Source: Mermis nigrescens (lineage: Eukaryota > Nematoda > Enoplea > Mermithida > Mermithidae). From it: DNA of 64,000 nucleotides. The DNA lies in assembly GCA_036768485.1 (NCBI GenBank), contig JAVLUZ010000157.1:17115877-17179876 (forward strand). Reading direction: 5' to 3'. Of the stretch, positions 11,723 to 22,924 are shown piece by piece; the stretch's first letter is position 1, and the number at the start of each line of letters is the position of its first letter. The position numbers and the translations under genes were made by a program. The notes beneath the pieces were generated by a model that did not search any database, was not told where the DNA came from, and saw nothing but the letters and a program-made list of their open reading frames with translations.

Positions 11723-13019
11723 CAGAGACGTAGTCAGAATTTTGGTTCAGGGGGCATAAACGTTTTCATGTAGAATTTACGGCCTTTATATTGACAAACA
11801 GTTCGGAATTCATAAGTGGCGCAAAGTGCTGAGAAATTTAGTCATTTTTTCCACCTTTAACAGTTTGTAGCTCTGTGAATACTAATAATCTGATAGAGCA
11901 GAAAATTATCAATTTTGTACAAAACAGTTTTGACAATTCAAGCCTCTAGCAAGAAAACTGCGAATTACTAACTTTGACTGAAGATATTTTGAGTGATTCA
12001 GGCTTTTAAACGCAATGCTGGAGCTTTACAAAAAGAAAGAACAGTAACTGGCGGCGCTGTGCGCCGGAAAATTTTGACGTTTTTGCACATTAAACTCAAT
12101 GTATACCGCTTAAATCATACAAAACAGACAAATTAATGCCGGCGCGAAACGCCGGAAATTTTAGAAATTCCTAACCCTTTTACCTGGCTTGTTCTCCCTA
12201 AAATCTAGTTGCACATTTACAACGAGATTTTATGGCTGCGGGACGTCTGAGGTGGCGAGCGGGATCCGGGGCAGAGTCCCGGAAAATTTTATAAAAAAAA
12301 ACATTTAATGTTAAATAGTAACGTTAAAATTTTCGCAAAATCGGTCAAATCTCGGTTCGGAAGCAAGCCCAAAAACACTTAAAATTGATGAACTCTTACA
12401 CTGCACAAACTGATCTGAAATGCGTTTTTCGACCTCTGCTGGGTACATAGCGCAGCAACGGGTGGCTGCCAATAAGAAATAGAAAGATGTATCCATGAAA
12501 TTTTTGTTCTTACCGTTTTCAGGCCCATTTGTGGCCTTCTAATTAACAAAATGCAGTTCATAGAACAAGAAATGTGCAAAAACATAAGAAAATTTGGCCA
12601 TTCCTTCCAATTAAAATAGGATTATGTGTCCTTGTAAAGAAAGATAAACGAAACAAAAAATAGACAAATTGGTACACAAAAGACAAACAAAGTAGAGAAT
12701 AGACAAACTGGTTCACAATCATTTTCGCACTTTTACTATCATGCTCAACAAACTTGCGCAGTTTCATTCAACGAACAAATAGTGCATTAAATTACTAAAG
12801 TGATGTGGAGTGCTGGATTATTTTAGCTGATTCAAGCTTTTAAATTTGTTGGTTTTATATAGCAATAAATAAGAATGACTCGGCGCGAAAAATTTTGAAG
12901 TTTTTGCCTTTTTGAATTCAGTTTTCTGGACATACATTATTGCAACCAAAAAAATCAACAATATTTCTGAAAAATTTCGGGGGCAGGTACCCCCAATGCC
13001 CCCCCTGGCTACGCCTATG
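11723..13019 (-). mobile_element. hAT-like nonautonomous element, 1.3 kb (copy 2)
   Basis: The ends CAGAGACGTAGTCAG and CTGGCTACGCCTATG pair as imperfect 15-bp inverted repeats. The 8-bp duplication GCTGACTG is perfect (11715-11722 and 13020-13027). It is the inverted relative of 5396-6893 and inserted into the larger hAT-like element at 9727-13541. No protein is encoded. Confidence 0.8.
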
Positions 13020-13549
13020 GCTGACTGCATTTGGAACATCGAGAGGCTTTGAACCAGGTCTAACTAAAACAGTTGCGCGCACGATGTGAATAAAAGTTGC
13101 AGTTTAAATTTATATAATGGTCACAGAAGTGAATGAATTATAAAAAAGCGTCGCTAACAGATAATTTCTTGTTTAAATTTGTTTGCAATGAAGAAAAAGA
13201 AGAATTCGGCACAAATGAAATAATGGAACTAAAGAGCTGAATAATGGAATATGCCTAGACCGTATGCGCGATATATTGTGATACTAGGAAATATTAACAG
13301 AATCGCTTATTTAACATTTTACGGTTGATTATATCCAATCAAATTTACATTGTGATTCAGTCGCACTTCAGAAGCACTAGGTTTCTAGGTTTATAATTCA
13401 ATTCTTCGCACATATTGCATAACTGCAGTGCTAATTTTCCATTTTATATTAGGGGATTCGGGTGCCCGGGTGGTAAAATTATTTTCTACCCGGGTACCCG
13501 GGCTACTCGGGTACCCGTTCGTGTACCCGCGTGCAGCTCTACTAATAAG

Positions 13550-15220
13550 CCCACAATTTTAGGCCACTTTGTACCCACTTCTTTACGTACAGAATATTTT
13601 GAATATACTTCAAATAAACTTAAATTTTAGGAAAATTTCAGTGCGTAGATCTCGACGTGTAAAGCTCAAAAACACCATTATTTTTGCCTATCTGCAAGTC
13701 ATTGTTAGAATACTTGGCTTCAAAATTTTCGTCCTCTTGTAAACTCGGAAGGTCAGCTACAACCCTGAATAGCTCTAGTGAATAAAGGCGTTCCATTACT
13801 TAGCTGATGAGTAAAAAAACCTAAGTGGAGAAAGTGACAATGCCATTATAAAGAACTTACTATTATTCACATGAGCAGGATAACATTCCTAAAGTGATGA
13901 TCGTTTCCAGGCCCCGGTACAGCTCCACAGAATACATTCTCTTTTCATCTACTTTGTGCACCAATGTGCCACAACAGTGTGCAATTATTAAACTGCACTG
14001 TGTCGCACAGTTACGCACACTTGGTAATTGGGCAATGCACTGTGTGGTATGTTATTTTTTTGCTTTTTTGTCTTGAGCAGACCCCCTAGAATTTGATCGC
14101 TGCCCTTGTATGGTTATGCAGTATTAGTATTGTAATGGTGGACAATAAAGTGCTGGAATCTAGGCCTCTTGATAACTTAGTGTAGAGGCACTATTTCGAA
14201 TAAAAATTATGCCTACTACGTTCCCAGCACAACCTTCACAATTTCTTTGCATTAAATATTATGTTCATTTTTATTACATTGACGGCCCCCTGGCCCCTAC
14301 TGAAGAAGAAGCTTGCTGCATCTTCTAATGACAATGTTATAAGTAAAAATTTGTCTTCCTCAAATTTTTTTGTTCAAAATGCTTAGCTTTAGATGATTGG
14401 AAATTTCACCGACAAATATACTGTTTTCCTAACAAGGCTTGATGATCATTCGAGAAAAATGCAGTACTAGGTATAGCTCGTTTGGGTCTAGATATGCATA
14501 TTATAGCATGCATAAATGCATGCAATTTTTAATTCATCATTTTTTCTGCGAATATAGCTACCATCGCTTGAACGTAACACATGCAAGCTTTGATACATTA
14601 TTTCTTATCTAATCAATAAACAGATAATGAAACAGATGATAACGCGGCTTGTAAATTACATCAAGGAGAATGCTGGGTGGCTTAATGCAGCACTTTATAC
14701 CCACAGGGGTCACAAAAAATAGCTACAATGGTTCATTTTAACAAAATCATCAGTAATCTTTGAACCATAAGCCTCCCCTGACATTTAAACTTTAATTTTA
14801 AAGCTTAGCCAGAATACTCAACTGGCGATTATAATTGAGTACAATTAGAAATTTACATTATGTCAGTATCTGCCCAGTATATGAGCATTCTCTTAAATTT
14901 AGAAAAAAGAAACAAAAATCAAGTAATACATAATAAAAGGGAAGAATAGAAAATAATTAAATTAAAAATAAGCAAGATAAAACAGGACATCTGTGTTTTA
15001 CAAACACTACTTATTTTGCAGGAATCACTGACCTATCGATAAATTACAATTAACCACTTAACTCATGTCCAAAATAATCATTTTTGGTGATTCTATTGGA
15101 AAAAGCAGGCTTCTCTGATACCCCTGTAAGAAAATCCAGAACCGCCACTGCTGAGATCTATCGTAATCTGATATTTAATATACCGTATTTTGGAGTTCAG
15201 GGCATCTGATTCCCCATCAA
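13550..15220. other. Intergenic sequence, no gene recognised
   Basis: AT-rich unique-looking sequence without recognisable coding, RNA or repeat structure, apart from short homopolymer runs. Confidence 0.45.
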
Positions 15221-15229
15221 ACTTCTCCC

Positions 15230-15530
15230 CCACACCCTGCCCCCTACGCCCATGTGTGATCATTGTGACACCGGGAATGCACGAAGGGGGTTTGGGGACT
15301 ACACCCCAGAATAAAAAAATCAGAAATTTTGTAAGTTAAATGAGGCAAAATCAAAGCCAAAAATGGGTGAAAATTGAAAAAGGTGATTGAAATTGACCAG
15401 AATCTGTGGAATAACATTGTTTTAACGCTATTTTAGCGTTTATGCTAGTTTCTGGGATCATTTTGGCGCAAAAAAGCTCAATTTTTGTGACCCCCTAGAT
15501 CGACCGTGCTGTCCATCTAAGATTGTGACT
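15230..15530 (+). repeat. Family C interspersed repeat
   Basis: It carries the family marks: an entry block GGGGGTTTGGGG, AAATGAGGCAAAAT, the pair AACGCTATTTTAGCGTTTAT, and an exit block GACCCCCTAGATCGACCGTG. Related copies lie at about 22925-23440, 26800-27430 and 44700-45185. Boundaries are approximate and I found no duplication. Confidence 0.5.
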
Positions 15531-15822
15531 CTCTGTGTTTTCGGATCCATCAATACTGGAAGGGTCTCTGTATTAAAGCATTCTTAATCTAAGTGTTTTA
15601 GTTTGCAGATGTAGGAGACAAGGTGATTTTTTTGCTTATGGACGGTTTCACCCAGGGTGGGTATTCGTCGCCTCAACTTAAGCGTCCTTCCATTGACGCC
15701 GATCTTTGGCAATCGTTTGAAGATGCGTAATCCACGTTTTTTTCGTATATTTTCCGCCTAAGATTAAATGGTTTCATAATAAATCGTTCAGCCGCTTTTT
15801 GGAAATATCGTTTGGTGGTCAT

Positions 15823-16010
15823 CAGTGGCGGATCCAGGATTTTCCTAAGAAGGAGGGGCGGTTCCCCTAAGGGGGCGGAACCCTGACTTGGGCGGAAAAA
15901 TTAGCCATTTTAACGAAAATCGCTAAACATCGCTCAAAAATCCTCAATTTTGCGCACTATTTTGGGCCAATAGGGGGGGCACCCCTCCCCTCCCCCTAAA
16001 TCCGCCCCTG
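15823..16010. mobile_element. 188-bp hAT-like MITE inside the reverse transcriptase relic
   Basis: The ends CAGTGGCGGATCCAGGA and TAAATCCGCCCCTG pair as inverted repeats (CAGKGGCGGAT). The 8-bp duplication GTGGTCAT is perfect at 15815-15822 and 16011-16018. It interrupts the C-terminal coding part of the reverse transcriptase pseudogene, so it is younger than that insertion. Confidence 0.88.
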
Positions 16011-17415
16011 GTGGTCATTGATACACCACCCTGGGGTCGTTTTCAACCAGGATTGTTGGTGGATAGAAATGTTATTTGTGGCCACATATTTTCGGGCATC
16101 CGTAGCACATGGCCAAGCCATTTCCAGCGACGGTTGGTAATTTGCTGCGACAGAGGTAATTTGATTCCGCACCTTCTATGGATTTCCTCGTTTGTGATCT
16201 TGTCTATTAGGCGAAATTTGGTGATTGATCGTAAGCAGCGATGATCGAATATATCAAGCTTTGTGTGTGAGATCAGCTTTCTTGCTGTTCTTTGTTTCAC
16301 TGCCATGTAGCAATGTTGCTCGTACTGTTGCATTGTATATGCGCCCCTTAGTTTTGTTCCTAATATCCTTGCGATTCCACAAGCATTTTAAGCCTACGTA
16401 GGTGGTCAGTGCTTTTCGTATTCGTGTGTTGACTTCATTGGCAATTTGGCCATTTGCTGTTATTGAGCTCCCCAAATAGGTGAAAGATTAAACTTTGTCA
16501 ACAGTATCAGGGCCGATGGTTAGCAATTGTTGTTGTGGGGTTGGGTCTGGGTCGTATGCAATAAACTTCGATTTTGCCGAGCTGAGCCGGAGTCCAGAGT
16601 AAGCTGCTTATTCTTGCACTCTTTCAATCATGCTTTGCATGCCGGTTATTGTTTCAGCAAGTAAGGCTACGTCATCAGCAAAGGTTAGGTCGGTTAGGGG
16701 CGTATGATATGGGCATAAAATAATATGCCTCCTGGTTTGTTGTCTAGAGCTTTGCGGAGTACGGCGTCAATGCAAATATTGAACAAGCACGGGGACAATA
16801 TGCTACCCTGTCTCGACCCATTTCCAATATTGAAACTTTTGCCCATTTCTCCATAGGCACGAATCAAGCTTTTGGGTGTTTCCGGGATTCCACTATCTGC
16901 TAGGAGCTCCCGGATGCCATTTCTATGAACAGTGTCAAATGCAGCTGTAAAATCCAGGAATGCCACAATGGAGGACTGGCGGAACTCATGTCTCTGTTCA
17001 AGTATCTGCCTAATGGCAAACATATGATCTGTACAGCCTTGTCCCGGCCGAAACCCGGCCTGATTTTCTCTGGTTCGAGTATCACAATCGGGTCCTATGC
17101 GTCGCAGTATAATTTTTTCCATAATTTTGTATGCGGTGTTAAGTAGTAAAATACTCCAGTTGGCGCAGTTGTTCCTTTAGTGTTTAGTTTTTTTTAGTTT
17201 TTTTTCCTTTAGTTTTTTTAAAATTTAGTTCCTGTCACTTTTTTGTAGATAGGTACAATGATTGCGGTTTGCCAGTCTTTGGGTATCCTTTCTTCAATCC
17301 ATATAACGTAAAGCAATTTTCGAGAGCAGTTTGTAGCAGCTGGGTCATTCAGTTTGTAAAATTCAGGTAAAAGCTCATCTGTTCCGGCTGATTTGATGTT
17401 CCTGAGACCCTTGAC

Positions 17416-17836
17416 CATACGTGGGCAGCAAGAAAATTCTGGGGGGGTGCAAGATGTTTTTGAAGGTAAAAAAATGGCCTTAAAAATGGTGGTATGCACA
17501 CCTGGGCGTGGGGGTTTGGGGGTATGCATCCCCCAGAAACCAAAATACCCCCCCCAGAAATCAAAATACCCCCAGAATTCAATTTTTGAAAAATTTTTTC
17601 CTTTTGACTTTCAAAAAATCTTGCACCCCCCAGAATTTTTTTGCTGCCCACGTATGGACTGGTATGGCAATAAAAACACCATTTTTTGACGTTTCTCATC
17701 AAGCACTATCCATTGGCATCAAAAAATTGCAAAAAAACGAAAAAATTTTCAAAAATTGAATTTTGGGGGGTATTTTCTGGGGGGGTATTTTGGTTTCTGG
17801 GGAGTGCATACCCCAAACCCCCCACGCCCAGGTGTG
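17416..17836 (+). mobile_element. Family A element (copy A2) carrying a nested family A copy
   Basis: Flanked by a perfect 8-bp duplication CCCTTGAC (17408-17415 and 17837-17844). It starts CATACGTGGGCAGCAAG and ends CGCCCAGGTGTG. Removing it with one duplication restores a continuous reverse-transcriptase frame on the minus strand (LLTAV joined to KGLRN). A second family A copy (17497-17656) lies inside it. Confidence 0.9.
17497..17656 (-). mobile_element. Family A element, internally deleted, nested in copy A2
   Basis: It runs from CACACCTGGGCGTGGGGG to TGCTGCCCACGTATG, in opposite orientation to its host copy. At 160 bp it lacks the central 100 bp or so of the family. Flanks read GTGGTATG on the left and, two bases past the right end, CTGGTATG; this is a 7-of-8 duplication if the element is 2 bp longer. 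Confidence 0.75.
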
Positions 17837-17844
17837 CCCTTGAC

Positions 17845-19078
17845 TGCTGTTAATAAGGTAATTATAGAACAAACAAGTAAGTAAGCAGAATGCGCGCGGG
17901 GCTTTAAATTGATTTTTAGCCCATCAGAAGCAGAAGAGGGAAAACTTTTCAGAAAAAAAGCGAAATTACGGCAAGAATAAGCAAAAAAAATTATAATTTT
18001 TTTACAAGTGCTTGAAAGATACTAGAATCTGCGAATTGCGAACCTTTTTCGCACTGAATTAAATTTTGAGCTTATTTCGGACTTATAATGAATTTATTTA
18101 TGTGTACACAGCTAGGAAAATACGAAAAAGAGCCCTGTACCGTGTAATTGAGAAAAATGGCTCGAGGCCTTCACTGTTGATTAGCCACCTTTTGAAATAT
18201 TCGTGTCATTAGTCAAAGGATAACACGTAGTTTGCAGTAGGATAATGTACATTTTTATACACTTATGAGATCTCGCTTGTGTAGTTGTTTTGTGCTTATC
18301 ATATTAAGTTTGGTAAGCTTAATTTAAGCAATTTTTTTCAATATTATAAAGTGAGCAGCATCCGTTCTTGAAAGTTTTAATGAAATCTCCGGAAAAAATC
18401 TCCATCCGTTGTTGAAAGTGTTAATTAAATCTCCGAAGTGTGTACTTCTCGACTGTGTAGCCCGGAGCAAAAGAATATTTTTCTTATTTTTTCCCTTCGA
18501 CCGCCTTTTAATTAATCATTTGACCAATATATTATGTACGTTATTATGATTAGCAGCTTCAATAGGAGTTTGTTTATTTATATAATAAACTTAGTTCAAA
18601 ATTCGTCTTTATTGGACATGGTCAGATGTGCAGGAGCCTCGTGTACCGAAATTTCGTGACATGGTTATGCACAAAAAATGTTATAACATCCAGATTTACC
18701 AGATGATCTTGAAACATTTGTGCGTTATATAGGTAGTTAAAAATGAATATAGTTGTGAAAATGTGTATGAAAATTTCGACTAATTGTATCACGCTACTGA
18801 GTATGAGCTAGGTATAGGTTGCCTCCTATTGACAAGTCAGAGAATAAACTTGTTAGCACATTTGTTTGACACCACAGAGAGTAGCAAGGTACTTTTCGAG
18901 TCGTAAAAAAATCATAAGAAATCGTCAAAGAACAAATCAATGCCAAATTGAACAAGCTTTCAGCGTTTCAAAATCCCTAGCGCGCGAAACGCAGGCAGTT
19001 GTCCAGAATTTTTAGCGCGTTTTAAGCTAATAAACGTTTATCTATCTAATATAACAGGTTTCAAATTCTATACTAGGC
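17845..19078. other. Intergenic sequence, no gene recognised
   Basis: No coding or RNA gene is seen. A ~35-bp phrase (CCGTTSTTGAAAGTKTTAATKAAATCTCCG) occurs twice near 18362 and 18407. Confidence 0.4.
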
Positions 19079-19081
19079 TTA

Positions 19082-19948
19082 GGCCCGTATGACAAAACGT
19101 GGTTTAAACGTAAGCTTATGTTAAAGTCGAGTAAAATCCAGCAAAAAATTTCGGGTTACTATCCTTTTGGCATGACAGAAACCGGCTTAACTTCAACTCA
19201 ACGTTAATGCCGGGTTACATCTCGAGTTAAATGTCGGTATGACAGAAAGCGGGTAAAACCAACAGTGGGTTAAAAACGGTCGATTTAATCCTGGATTTTT
19301 AACCCTGCTCCTAGCAGGGTTAAATTTCGGGTTGTTTATCTTATTGCATTACTGGCAATACATGTTTTGATTCTGCTGAGCTCAAAAATTAATCAGTGCT
19401 GTTTCAAACTTAAAGCAATTAGAAAGACCAGTGCCTACGCTATTGGTCAAAATAATTTTAAAAATTCCACATCGATTAGATGCTGATCCAGATTGAGGGA
19501 CTTCTTATTTTATTTTATTTTCTTCATTTTACGTCTTTAGTAATTATATTTATTACTTTGACCGATTATTATTTCCTTATTTTCATCGCTCAAGCAATGG
19601 TAACGAGTCAGGTACAACTTTACTGCATATTTCATAAGATGGCCATTGAACGTTCCGCTTAGCAGAACCTGTATCACTTCAGCAGTTCATATGAACATCT
19701 ACTGTCTTTGATGCATGTTCGGCATTGCAAAATACGCGTAAATCTTGGGTTAAAGTAACAAAAGTCAGGTTGTCTTGCTTTAACCCTGGGTTAGCTTACC
19801 CGAGTTTAACCCACCTTCTGTCATACAGGTTAAATTTAACCTAAGGTTAAATATTAAATTTAACCTAAGGTAAAATTTCATTGCTCAGCTAACCCAAGAA
19901 TTCCCGTTAACCTTAGTTTAAACCTACCCACGTTCTGTCATTCAGGCC
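19082..19948. mobile_element. PIF/Harbinger-like nonautonomous element
   Basis: The termini are GGCCCGTATGACAAAACGTG and, inverted, GGCCTGAATGACAGAACGTG; the flanking 3 bp are TTA on both sides (19079-19081 and 19949-19951). Several subterminal copies of a TATGACAGAAAGCGGG-type motif and GGTTAAA/TTTAACC runs occur within. GGCC.. termini with a 3-bp TWA duplication fit Harbinger. An ORF of 60 codons inside (19480-19662) is hydrophobic and not transposase-like. Confidence 0.75.
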
Positions 19949-20673
19949 TTAAAAGCTAATACTTCACGAGTTTTATTATAGCTGTGATGTGCGTGCTATG
20001 CCCACAGACAGGCATAGATGCACAGCATTGACGATCTAAGCGGAGGGGGAATTTCAGTTAGTCTGGGGATGGGTCAAAAATTAAGCTATTACGGGCCAAA
20101 ATGACCTTAAAAACTAGCATAGGTGCTAAAATAGCGGTAAAACTGTGTTTATTACATAGTTTATGGTCAAGTAAAGCACTCTTGTCGAGAATGTTCGATT
20201 TTCAATCATTTTTGGAGTCATTTTGCGTTATTTTCTCCAAAAAATTTTTTTATTTTTCTATTCTTAAGTCTCTGAGACCTCGCCTACGGCATTAGCGTGA
20301 AGAGTCTGTGAAGTGGAAAAAGTTTTGGGATTAAAAAAATACAAAAAATGATCTCAGGGGCGAAGAGCAGAATTTTTAGATATTTCTCAACCATCTCGTA
20401 AAACCTTCTAGTAAAACTGGTGATTGTCCTATTCGAAATAATGGATGTGTACAATATCCAGATTCATAGTGCTTGCACGGTGTGGACCCCTGAGTTCGAC
20501 GGACCCTCCCCAAAAATCGACAGATCCCCAAAAAATGAAATTTTGGTGCTATTTTTGGCAATTTGGCCCATGAAATCGGACCCCTCCAGAATATGGCTGC
20601 TGTCCAGGTGCTTATGTCGTTTGAAAATTTGATAAAATCGTGCAGATGGACATTTTATTCTTTTTAGCTTTTC

Positions 20674-20686
20674 AGGACAAAATCTC
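20674..20686 (+). promoter_or_regulatory. Splice acceptor and 11-nt leader before GPCR start codon
   Basis: The tract TTTTTAGCTTTTCAG ends at 20675, 11 nt before the ATG. It could receive a spliced leader in trans or end an intron in the 5' UTR. No upstream exon is evident, which favours the leader, but this is not proved. Confidence 0.5.
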
Positions 20687-21099
20687 ATGGCGATGAACGA
20701 CTCCTCGAATGTTACGTGCTACGGCACTTATTCCATATTACGCAACAAGTGGTTCGTTGCGAGCAAAATCGTGAAAATCCTTTTAGTTCCCATCGCGTTG
20801 TCGTTCAACGTTCTTCTGGTGGTGGCGTTGAAAAGCGTTTCGTCGGTTCGAATTCACGTGAATTTGCGTTTTTTCCTGATCAATATTTCGGTCGCATCGA
20901 CTATCGTCGGATCTTACATGCTGGTGAAAGATGTTTACACCTGTATCGTGTATTCAATGGGCATGTCGTGTAAACTGGCTGTCACCTTTTTCTATTGCAA
21001 GTTGCAAGAAATGTTGCTCATAGGGGCGCAGTTCCACACTTTGGGCACTATGATAGCTATCAGCTTCGAACGTTGGTACGCCGTCAAGCACATGGACAG
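20687..21099 (+). CDS. Srab/Sra-type serpentine receptor, exon 1
   Basis: First exon of a three-exon G-protein-coupled receptor (exons 20687-21099, 24680-24947 and 28591-28986; 358 codons plus stop). The frame opens with two N-glycosylation sequons (residues 4-10, extracellular). TM1 lies at about 24-48, an HVNLR box at 57-61, TM2 at about 60-80, and TM3 at about 104-127, preceded by a cysteine (95) and ending in FERWYA (127-132). In nematode Srab/Sra receptors an H.N.+ box opens TM2 and an (I/F)ER..A motif ends TM3, so the family call rests on these plus the YC pair in exon 2. Such proteins sit in chemosensory neuron membranes and bind unknown ligands. The donor is ACAG|GTAAGT, splitting the codon for residue 138. 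The ATG follows an acceptor by 11 nt; a second ATG lies two codons later. Confidence is good for a GPCR, moderate for the subfamily. Confidence 0.78.
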
Positions 21100-21311
21100 G
21101 TAAGTGTTAGACAGCTAAGACACAGGGGTGGATTTAGGGGGCGGCACGGTCAACAACGAAAATTGATGTCAGAGCTGAATTCCCATTTTTTAATTTTTCT
21201 CATCACCAGGCTCTATCCCATGTAGCGTTGACTTAGTTCGCGAGCCACCGGGATGAGTTCGAGTTTGAGTGCAACCCACTTTCATTCAAAAAAATTACTT
21301 CGAGCGCACTC

Positions 21312-21731
21312 CATACATGTAAAGCATGGGAGTTCTGGGGGAAATGCAGACCCAAAACTTTTTTCAAAAGTGCCTTTTTGGGCTAAAAACGATGGGTACA
21401 CGTCAAAAACAATGTTTTTTTTGACGTTTCAGACAATGCTCGTTCTTTCTAGAACATAAAAACGTAACAAAATTACGAAAAAATTTAAAAAATTTAGTAC
21501 ATTGAACAAAATATGGTCAAAAAAGATGTGTTTATGGCGCGAAGCGCTAAAAAGTTGAGATTTTTGACTAACAAATGGGCTAAAAACACTTAAAAAAGCA
21601 CAGTTTTTACAACTTTTACCAACTTTCACAAAAAATCGATAATTCTGGAGGAGGGGGGGGTCGCAGCCATCTTATGGAGGGTCAGTTGCCATTCTGGGGG
21701 AGGGTTTACCCCCCTTCCAAGAACACGTCTG
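21312..21731 (+). mobile_element. Family B hAT-like element (copy B1)
   Basis: It starts CATACATGTAAAGCATGGGA and ends CCAAGAACACGTCTG. Flanks GCGCACTC and GTGCACTC (21304-21311, 21732-21739) agree at 7 of 8 positions. The centre holds the family mark GGCGCGAAGCGCTAAAA, a short inverted repeat. Other copies are at 27884, 56260, 57830, 58925, 59780 and 61302. Its CATAC termini resemble family A, so the two may be mobilised by the same source. Confidence 0.75.
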
Positions 21732-22080
21732 GTGCACTCTGAACTTAGGATAAAAAAGCGGGTGCACCCAGTTAAGAGGCCACTTGTTATGCCTGTGCAT
21801 AGTACATACATCCTAACCAGAATAATCTATACGAAATTACGTATCCCAAGGTGGTTAATTTTACATTTTTTCACAAGTCTAGTGACATCAGAAACAACGC
21901 GTCACGTGGACATGGGCCTAGAATTTAAATCACGCAAAGGCATGTGGTGGGGTTTTTAGACAGAGAATCCGCAGGCTCACCTTTTGAGGATTAAAATTTT
22001 CGCGTTTGCTTGCCCCATTCAGAATTGAATTACTGCCGGCTCGTGTACATATTTATAGTCTACTGGGCATGCGAGTTCAG

Positions 22081-22656
22081 GGCCCGGTTGCTCGACTTCA
22101 TCTTAATAAAGGCTAACCATTAAAAATTAGCTTTTAATGGTCGACCGGTTGCTCGAGTCCACTTTAAAGCCAACGACCATTAAGATTCCCTTAAGGTAAC
22201 CATTCAGGTAGGGTAAAACCTTAACTAATGGTTTCGTTAAGGTTCGTAGAACTCGACTTGCTCGACTTGACCATTAATTAATGGTCGAGCATTTGTTAAG
22301 GGAAGTTTGAGGGTACCATTGGAGAAACCATTAACAAAAGCTTCAATGGCTGCTTCAAGGGAAATCTAATGGTAGCATTAAACGCATGGGAGCGCTGAAT
22401 CTACAGTCGAGCAAGTGGTCTTAAGGTAGCCTTAATTAACGGCTGCATTAAGGTAGAGTCCGGCAACCGAAATTAAAATCAATCATTAGACTTCCCTTAA
22501 AGTCGAGCTTAATGGTTGAGTTGAGCAACCCGATTTTTCAATGGTTCCGTTAAGGTAGAAATCGGACTTAACGCGACCATTAATTCATGGTTGCGTTAAG
22601 GTGATTAATAACGTTAAGTTAAAGATTTATCAATGGTCGAGTCGACCGACCGGGCC
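22081..22656. mobile_element. GGCCCGG-ended element made of CCATTAA motif arrays
   Basis: Terminal inverted repeats are GGCCCGGTTGCTCGACT and, from the right, GGCCCGGTCGGTCGACT; the flanking trinucleotide CAG occurs on both sides (22078-22080, 22657-22659). The body contains over a dozen copies of ACCATTAA or TTAATGGT and several TTAAGGTA/TACCTTAA and GTCGAGC motifs, in both orientations. A 3-bp duplication suggests a Harbinger-like origin. It encodes no protein. Confidence 0.7.
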
Positions 22657-22660
22657 CAGC

Positions 22661-22924
22661 CATAGATGGGCGGCACAAAGATTCTGGAGGAGGTGAAAAA
22701 ATTTTCAAAGGTCAAAAACTGGTCTTAAAAGTGGTTTTATGGCGACAAAAGCACCATTTTTCGACGTTTCTCATCGAGCACTATCCAATAGCATCAAAAA
22801 TCGCTAAAAAAGCAAAAAAATTTCAAAAATTGAATTCTGGGGGGGTATTTTGATTTCTGGGGGAAGGGGTATTCTAACTTCTGGGTGGGTGCATACCCTC
22901 CCCAAACCCCCACGCCTATGGGTG
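22661..22924 (+). mobile_element. Family A element (copy A3)
   Basis: From CATAGATGGGCGGCAC to about CGCCTATGGGTG, with all internal family blocks. It abuts the GGCCCGG-ended element. No 8-bp duplication is visible, so one side may have been altered. Confidence 0.65.

Larger units (their letters stand above)
9727..13541. mobile_element. hAT-like element, 3.8 kb, with two nested insertions
   Basis: The ends are TAGAGCTGCAC and GTGCAGCTCTA, perfect 11-bp inverted repeats. The flanking 8-bp duplication CTAATAAG is perfect (9719-9726 and 13542-13549). Just inside both ends are palindromic CCCGGGTACCCG blocks (9757-9780 and about 13462-13530). These ends resemble hAT termini. The interior holds a CACTG-ended element (9978-11585) and a 1.3-kb hAT-like element (11723-13019), leaving under 1 kb of its own sequence. 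No transposase reading frame is visible, so it is nonautonomous or gutted. Confidence 0.8.
15673..17874 (-). pseudogene. RTE-like non-LTR reverse transcriptase, truncated and broken
   Basis: Read on the minus strand, fragments follow the order of a non-LTR reverse transcriptase. They are: KGLRNIKSAGTDELLPEFYK and an IPKDWQTAIIVPIYKK block (17220-17410); NTAYKIMEKII and ENQAGFRPGQGCTDH (16950-17150); FLDFTAAFDTVHR and NGSRQGSILSPCLFN (about 16780-16960); the catalytic FADD (16671-16682); YLGSSITANG; and a C-terminal RRWKWLGHVLRMP box typical of RTE-like elements. In-frame stops follow FADD, a T-rich insertion near 17174-17219 breaks the frame, and two transposons interrupt it (15823-16010 and 17416-17836). 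The 5' end, including any endonuclease, is missing. The frame closes at about 15673. It is dead, and is an old insertion upstream of the GPCR gene. Confidence 0.85.

Noticed and set aside
16043..16333. + strand ORFs overlapping the reverse transcriptase
   Set aside because: Only the minus-strand frames carry RT motifs; the + frames are shadows.
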